From: Nitrospinae bacterium RIFCSPLOWO2_12_FULL_45_22
Lineage (GTDB): Bacteria; 2-12-FULL-45-22
NCBI GenBank assembly: GCA_001803565.1
Contig: MHDQ01000029.1
Span: 1 to 9,844 of the forward strand
Length of the DNA stretch: 9,844 nt
Direction of reading: 5' to 3'
Shown here: one piece after another, positions 6,440-9,844 of the stretch
Layout of the letters: each line of letters starts with the position of its first letter
Position numbering within the stretch: position 1 is the stretch's first letter
Program-made: the position numbers and the translations under genes
Notes under the pieces: generated by a model
Database searches by the model: none
The model's input: only the letters and a program-made list of their open reading frames with translations
What the model was told of the DNA's origin: nothing

Positions 6440-6470
6440 AAAAAATTTTGCTAAAAAAAACAAGCTAGCT
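6440..6470 (-). terminator. T-rich end of the TM0106-family gene, weak terminator candidate
   Basis: On the minus strand the stop codon lies inside the palindrome AAGCTAGCTT, which is followed by G and eight T residues, then CAAAATTTTTTTTG. The palindrome has almost no loop and would make a poor hairpin, so intrinsic termination is only possible. The long T-runs are what stand out. Confidence 0.25.
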
Positions 6471-7859
6471 TACTTTATTGATCAACCATTCTTTTACTAC
6501 CTTAGTAGCTAAGCAATCATCCCGGTTGTACTCGATGGCCCAATCCAGGTACTGTTGTTGGGCGGTTTCTAGCCAGAGGGAATACCAGAGCATAGACTGA
6601 TGGGCATTGGCCTTATGATTACTCCAACTGAATCCTAACCATTTAGCAATCTCTTTTAAAGAATAGCTCCGGGTAGGTATAACCAGGTGATCTTTTATGA
6701 ACTTATGGATATCGGCCATATTGCCCAATATGTGCTGGAGCAAATCTTCTTCACCACCATATTTCACCTGGAGCTTTTTCAAGACCATAGGTTCATAGGT
6801 ATGGTAGTGATAAACAATAAAATCATCCTCCCACTGGGCCATAAATGCAAGAAACTCCTGCCAGATACGGCATTCTTCTATAGGGTCTTTGGCCACAAAG
6901 CAACGATACTCTTCCTGACCATCTTGACATACTAAAACCCCGATGAGATAGATTATCCCCCGCTGGTATTCACTCTCTATATCCAGGAAAATCTCCACCT
7001 TTTTCTCAGGCAGGAAAAAGCGTTTCATTTGGATAGTCTGACTGCTGGCCAGGGCTTGGGCCTGGAGTTTTATGCGTTTAGATAGACCCCGTGAGCCTTG
7101 CTGGAACCATCTTAAGGCCCGGGTGGACAAATGGGCCAACTGGCTTATCCGTATAATTCCTTGATTTTTCAATCTTTCTTTAGCCTGCCTGGAGAGACCT
7201 GGTATTAAAGAGATGTCCTCCCGTTCCCAGGCCTCTGCTACACAAGTCCTTTCCCAGGGGCAGTTCTGACAGGCCGAAGAGATAAAAGGGGATACTTCCT
7301 GACCTTGAAAAATAGCTTCTATCTCCTGTAATACCTGCTGAAAATAGGGGTAATTCTCCCTCACCGGGATTAGCCGCTGCCTTCTATCGGAAAGGATCAA
7401 TCCCATATGGTCAGGCAACCGCCCTTGAATAATCTCTAATATATGGACATAGAAGATAGTTTGCAGGAGATATATTTTCCGGCGGGTACGGCCGCTTTTA
7501 ATCTCTACTGGTCGGTAATGGTAGGTACCGAATAAGGAGTTTCCTGGTACCTTCTCCAGCAAATCTGGTATCCCAAGAAAGTTGTTGGTAAATAGGACCC
7601 CATGTGCTATCCAGTCCACCCCTTGTTGCATAAGGGCCAGAGTCTTCTCCATTCCTTGATAATAATTACCTGGCTCATATTGAGGTACACAGCAAGGGAT
7701 CGTCTTCAATACCTGCTGCTCAAAATAAAGGCTATCTTTCTTGAGCCTTAAGAGAAAATCGCTAGGTGAGGTCTTTTGCCTGGAGTCACCATGAAGCTCT
7801 AAATATAGCCACCGGGGGCATTTGCTATATTGGAAAAAATTTTCCGCGGTAATTACCAT
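6465..7859 (-). CDS. TM0106-family RecB/Cas4-like nuclease fused to an RNase H-like exonuclease domain
   Basis: The 464-residue protein matches the TM0106-type RecB-like putative nuclease family. Residues 1-210 form a Cas4/RecB-type PD-(D/E)XK domain: D99 in GIPDLLE, E119 and K121 in VEIKSG, and the QTIFY motif at 133-137. Four cysteines placed as in Cas4 (C14 in SKCPRW; C197, C200 and C206 near the end of the domain) probably hold an Fe-S cluster. Residues 219-250 look like a helix-hairpin-helix (IPGLSRQAKERLKNQGI). The C-terminal part resembles the RNase_H_2 (YprB-like) fold, with D293/E295 in FLDIES, VYHYHTYEP, and YNRDDCLAT carrying D447/D448. Both nuclease centres appear intact, which suggests DNA end processing or repair; the physiological role of the family is unsettled. 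The start fits the family N-terminus although the ribosome site is weak. The second copy of the 169-bp repeat lies 44 bases upstream. Confidence 0.88.
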   Translation of the reverse strand: MVITAENFFQYSKCPRWLYLELHGDSRQKTSPSDFLLRLKKDSLYFEQQVLKTIPCCVPQYEPGNYYQGMEKTLALMQQGVDWIAHGVLFTNNFLGIPDLLEKVPGNSLFGTYHYRPVEIKSGRTRRKIYLLQTIFYVHILEIIQGRLPDHMGLILSDRRQRLIPVRENYPYFQQVLQEIEAIFQGQEVSPFISSACQNCPWERTCVAEAWEREDISLIPGLSRQAKERLKNQGIIRISQLAHLSTRALRWFQQGSRGLSKRIKLQAQALASSQTIQMKRFFLPEKKVEIFLDIESEYQRGIIYLIGVLVCQDGQEEYRCFVAKDPIEECRIWQEFLAFMAQWEDDFIVYHYHTYEPMVLKKLQVKYGGEEDLLQHILGNMADIHKFIKDHLVIPTRSYSLKEIAKWLGFSWSNHKANAHQSMLWYSLWLETAQQQYLDWAIEYNRDDCLATKVVKEWLINKVS

Positions 7860-7903
7860 GCCACGCTATCCAGTATCGTGCAACTATTCAGCCACCAAGA
7901 ACG

Positions 7904-8072
7904 CTTAGTGCTTCATTTCATAAATACAGTTACGTATTATGCCTATTTTTTGCCTTTTTTTTTATTAGGAAGCCAAGAGGCCAGGAAATTAACCTCTCCT
8001 GTATTCCTGGTTTCCTTATCATAAACACTTTCTCTCAAATACGTCACCGTAATTATGGATTAGAGCGCTAAG
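7904..8072. repeat. 169-bp terminal-inverted-repeat element, copy 2 (MITE-like)
   Basis: This is a direct repeat of 3215-3383, equal in length, with 6 base differences (positions 7906, 7957, 7972, 7980, 8025 and 8067 by hand alignment). The ends are CTTAGTGCT and AGCGCTAAG, one mismatch apart as an inverted pair. Like copy 1 it has no ORF and lies just upstream of a minus-strand gene, here the TM0106-family nuclease. Only 7 bases separate it from the unrelated inverted-repeat element at 8080-8213, so two elements sit side by side in the 350-bp gap between plsY and the nuclease gene. Confidence 0.8.
8018..8047 (-). promoter_or_regulatory. Possible outward promoter inside repeat copy 2, directed at the nuclease gene
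   Basis: GTGACG (8042-8047) and TATGAT (8018-8023) on the minus strand, 18 bases apart, repeat the arrangement in copy 1. A transcript would carry about 105 bases of repeat sequence plus 44 bases of unique leader before the nuclease start codon. Confidence 0.25.
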
Positions 8073-8079
8073 TTTTACT

Positions 8080-8213
8080 GTAACAGTTCACGGGGATCAG
8101 TTAACAGGGTTCAGAAAAAGAGTTTAAATTTTAAATAGTTATCGCTATTTGGAGAGGGCGCTGATGTCTTTGAGGAAAAGATTGCCGGACAACTGATCCC
8201 TGTGAACTGTTAC
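8080..8213. repeat. 134-bp element with 23-bp terminal inverted repeats overlapping the plsY stop
   Basis: GTAACAGTTCACGGGGATCA plus GTT (8080-8102) pairs with its complement at 8191-8213, 22 of 23 positions. The 88-base interior is AT-rich, has a small hairpin AAATAG/CTATTT and no ORF. The right end supplies the TAA stop of plsY. It may be a second kind of miniature element, or an intergenic palindrome that also acts as an mRNA 3'-end structure for plsY. No target duplication is obvious. Confidence 0.7.
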
Positions 8214-8794
8214 CTACCGATCTTACTCTCTGTCCCTTGCCAGAGCCTCTCCAAATTATCCTGGTGTCTCCAGATGATTAAAAGTCCTATCACTACACCC
8301 ACAATAACAAAGCTATTGCCTGCCCCCAAAAAAAAGCCAAACATAGGCAGGGACAGGGCAGAGGTCATAGAGGCGACAGATACATATCGCCAGAGTAAAC
8401 AGCACATTAGCCATATAGCACCGGCTAAGAGGGTTGCCCAAGGCATTAAGACCAAAAATACCCCCAGGCCAGTAGCGACTCCTTTGCCACCCCGGAAATG
8501 GCTAAAAACCGGGAACATATGACCCAAGATTACAGCTAGCCCGGCTAATGACATGGCCGTAGCTGACGCAGCCAATCCCTGGGCTAATAAAACCGCTCCG
8601 CTGCCTTTTAATCCATCACCCAGCAAGGTCAATATACCGGCTGTTTTCCCTACTACCCTGAAGACATTAGTGGTACCAATATTACCACTGCCATATTCCC
8701 TTATGTCTATCCTCTTCTGCTTACGGGCAATAATCAGGCCAAAGGATATAGAACCTAATAAATAAGCCGCGATAACCGAAATAATAACAGACAT
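8210..8794 (-). CDS. plsY: Acyl-phosphate:glycerol-3-phosphate acyltransferase PlsY
   Basis: PlsY transfers an acyl group from acyl-phosphate to glycerol-3-phosphate, making lysophosphatidic acid, the first membrane step of phospholipid synthesis. From the ATG at 8794 the protein has 194 residues, the family norm, and starts directly with helix 1 (AYLLGSISFG). The three conserved motifs are present: GSGNIGTTN (35-43) after DIREY, HFRGGKGVATG (99-109), and RHQDNLERL with GTE (176-189) near the end. Several hydrophobic helices separate them. A GTG at 8857 in the same frame would add 21 residues and overlap the trpS end by 10 bases. The ATG is preferred on homology although neither start has a good ribosome site. 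The stop TAA lies within the inverted repeat at 8191-8213, so the last base of the final Arg codon and the stop come from that element. Confidence 0.93.
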   Translation of the reverse strand: MSVIISVIAAYLLGSISFGLIIARKQKRIDIREYGSGNIGTTNVFRVVGKTAGILTLLGDGLKGSGAVLLAQGLAASATAMSLAGLAVILGHMFPVFSHFRGGKGVATGLGVFLVLMPWATLLAGAIWLMCCLLWRYVSVASMTSALSLPMFGFFLGAGNSFVIVGVVIGLLIIWRHQDNLERLWQGTESKIGR

Positions 8795-8847
8795 AAAGAA
8801 TAATATTTGGGACGCAGATTCCCGCAGATAACTATCTGAAAGAAAAG

Positions 8848-9828
8848 TTAAGACCACAGCCCTATGACTTCTCGCACCTCATGCATCGTCTGCTGGGCAA
8901 TAGGCCGGGCTTTATTGGCCCCATATTCTAATATTTCCTTAAGTTTCTCCTGGCTGCCAATAAGCTGCTCTCGCCTCTCCCGATACGGTCCAAGATAATC
9001 TGCCAGGGTCTTAGCCAGATTATTCTTGTTCTCTACACACCCTAAGGTCCCTGCTTCGCAGCCATGTCGGACATCTTCTATCTTGCCGGGAGAAAATATC
9101 TGTTGATAATGAAATACTGAACAGATATCTGGCCGGCCCGGATCACCACGGCGTATCTTCTGCGGGTCTGTAACCATCTGATGGACTTTTTCCCTGATGA
9201 CTTCCGGTGGATCGGCTAAATAGATACAATTATCCAGACTCTTGCTCATCTTACGACCATCAATCCCGAGCAATTTAGGAGTCTTGGTAAGTATCTCCTG
9301 GGGCTCAGGAAAGATAGGTTTATAGAGGCGGTTGAAGGAGCGGACTATTTCTCGTATTATCTCTAGATGAGGTAATTGATCCACTCCTACCGGCACCTTA
9401 TTCCCTTTGTACATAAGGATATCCGAGGCCTGCAGCACCGGATACCCCATCAAGCCATAGTTTATCTTGGGTATATGGGTCTCTCTGACTTGTTCTTTCA
9501 GGGTTGGATTACGCTCTAGCCAGGGCATAGGCACCAGCATAGAAAGGAGAAGATGGAGTTCCGCATGTTCTTTTACCTGCGACTGTAAGAATATGACGCT
9601 ATTTTCTTGATCAAGACCTATGGCTAACCAGTCTGCCAGGAGCTGAAAGATATTCTCTTTTAACTCTGAGGGGTCTTCAAAATCGGTAGTCATAGCATGC
9701 CAATCCACAATGGAATAGAAGCAATCGTACTCTTTTTGCAGTTCCATCCATTTTTCTAATACCCCTACCAGGTGGCCTATATGCACCTTACCCGTAGGGC
9801 GCATCCCACTAAAAACCCGCTCCCTCAT
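8848..9828 (-). CDS. trpS: Tryptophanyl-tRNA synthetase
   Basis: This class I aminoacyl-tRNA synthetase charges tRNA-Trp with tryptophan in the cytosol. At 326 residues it is complete. The nucleotide-binding HIGH motif is literal (PTGKVHIGHL, 11-20), the KMSKS loop is KMSKS at 193-197 in GRKMSKSLDN, and GVDQLPHLE (148-156) belongs to the family's active-site region. The C-terminal helices end in a typical ARPIAQQTMHEVREVIGL. The start is supported by AGGAG six bases before the ATG (9835-9839), close to the window edge. plsY follows in the same direction with a 53-base gap, or an overlap if its GTG start is used, so the two are probably co-transcribed. Any upstream partner lies outside the window. 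Confidence 0.97.
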   Translation of the reverse strand: MRERVFSGMRPTGKVHIGHLVGVLEKWMELQKEYDCFYSIVDWHAMTTDFEDPSELKENIFQLLADWLAIGLDQENSVIFLQSQVKEHAELHLLLSMLVPMPWLERNPTLKEQVRETHIPKINYGLMGYPVLQASDILMYKGNKVPVGVDQLPHLEIIREIVRSFNRLYKPIFPEPQEILTKTPKLLGIDGRKMSKSLDNCIYLADPPEVIREKVHQMVTDPQKIRRGDPGRPDICSVFHYQQIFSPGKIEDVRHGCEAGTLGCVENKNNLAKTLADYLGPYRERREQLIGSQEKLKEILEYGANKARPIAQQTMHEVREVIGLWS

Positions 9829-9844
9829 CTACCACTCCTATCTA

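Noticed and set aside
7830-8024. Small plus-strand ORF running through repeat copy 2
   Set aside because: It overlaps the nuclease gene start, has no ribosome site, and copy 1 does not keep an equivalent protein context, so it is a chance frame in the repeat.
3215-8072. CRISPR array, suggested by repeated sequence next to a Cas4-like gene
   Set aside because: There are only two 169-bp copies, 4.7 kb apart with genes between them. No short regularly spaced repeats and no other cas genes are present.
8202-8522. Plus-strand ORF of 106 codons opposite plsY
   Set aside because: It is the antisense shadow of the conserved plsY frame. The same holds for the other longer plus-strand frames opposite merP, the GGDEF gene and the acyl-CoA synthetase.
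8795-8857. GTG start for plsY overlapping the end of trpS
   Set aside because: PlsY proteins normally begin directly with helix 1, as from the ATG at 8794. The extra 21 residues have no family support, though the GTG cannot be excluded because the ATG lacks a clear ribosome site.

Overview
This 9.8-kb window comes from a bacterial chromosome of moderate GC. Every recognisable intact gene lies on the minus strand, so in transcription order the window runs from right to left. Single-copy housekeeping genes (trpS, plsY) sit beside genes separated by repeat-rich, partly decayed intergenic DNA. The RND-pump remnant, the lipoprotein signal and the MerT/MerP pair suggest a Gram-negative-type, probably environmental and perhaps anaerobic bacterium. 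DUF763 and TM0106-type nuclease genes are common in deep-branching and thermophilic lineages. The phylum cannot be fixed from the sequence alone.

Right part (about 7900-9844): tryptophanyl-tRNA synthetase (trpS) is followed closely by the acyl-phosphate:glycerol-3-phosphate acyltransferase plsY, probably as one transcription unit. plsY ends inside the terminal inverted repeat of a 134-bp non-coding element (8080-8213), which supplies its stop codon. Seven bases further left is a 169-bp repeat with inverted ends (7904-8072).

Middle part (3215-7904): a TM0106-family protein joins a Cas4/RecB-like Fe-S nuclease to an RNase H-like exonuclease domain. After it come a class I AMP-forming acyl-CoA ligase and an orphan response regulator with a GGDEF (diguanylate cyclase) output domain. 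This three-gene block is bracketed by two direct copies of the 169-bp repeat that differ at 6 positions by hand alignment (3215-3383 and 7904-8072). Each copy lies a few tens of bases upstream of a minus-strand start codon, those of the DUF763 gene and the TM0106 gene, in the same relative orientation. The repeat may therefore provide both genes with a common leader or promoter.

Left part (1-3179): a DUF763 gene of unknown function comes first, then a two-gene mercury-uptake unit, merT followed by merP, with no merR or merA in view. A 670-bp gene-free stretch follows, holding nested palindromes and a possible gene fragment. At the left edge is a heavily deleted RND efflux operon: the start of the membrane-fusion lipoprotein is joined to a short internal piece of the RND pump, then out of frame to the pump's C-terminus.

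The main points of interest are the repeat placed upstream of two nucleic-acid-related genes, the small element that provides the plsY stop codon, the nested palindrome flanked by 12-bp direct repeats, and the double-deletion remnant of the efflux operon. No tRNA, rRNA, CRISPR array, transposase gene or prophage gene was seen.
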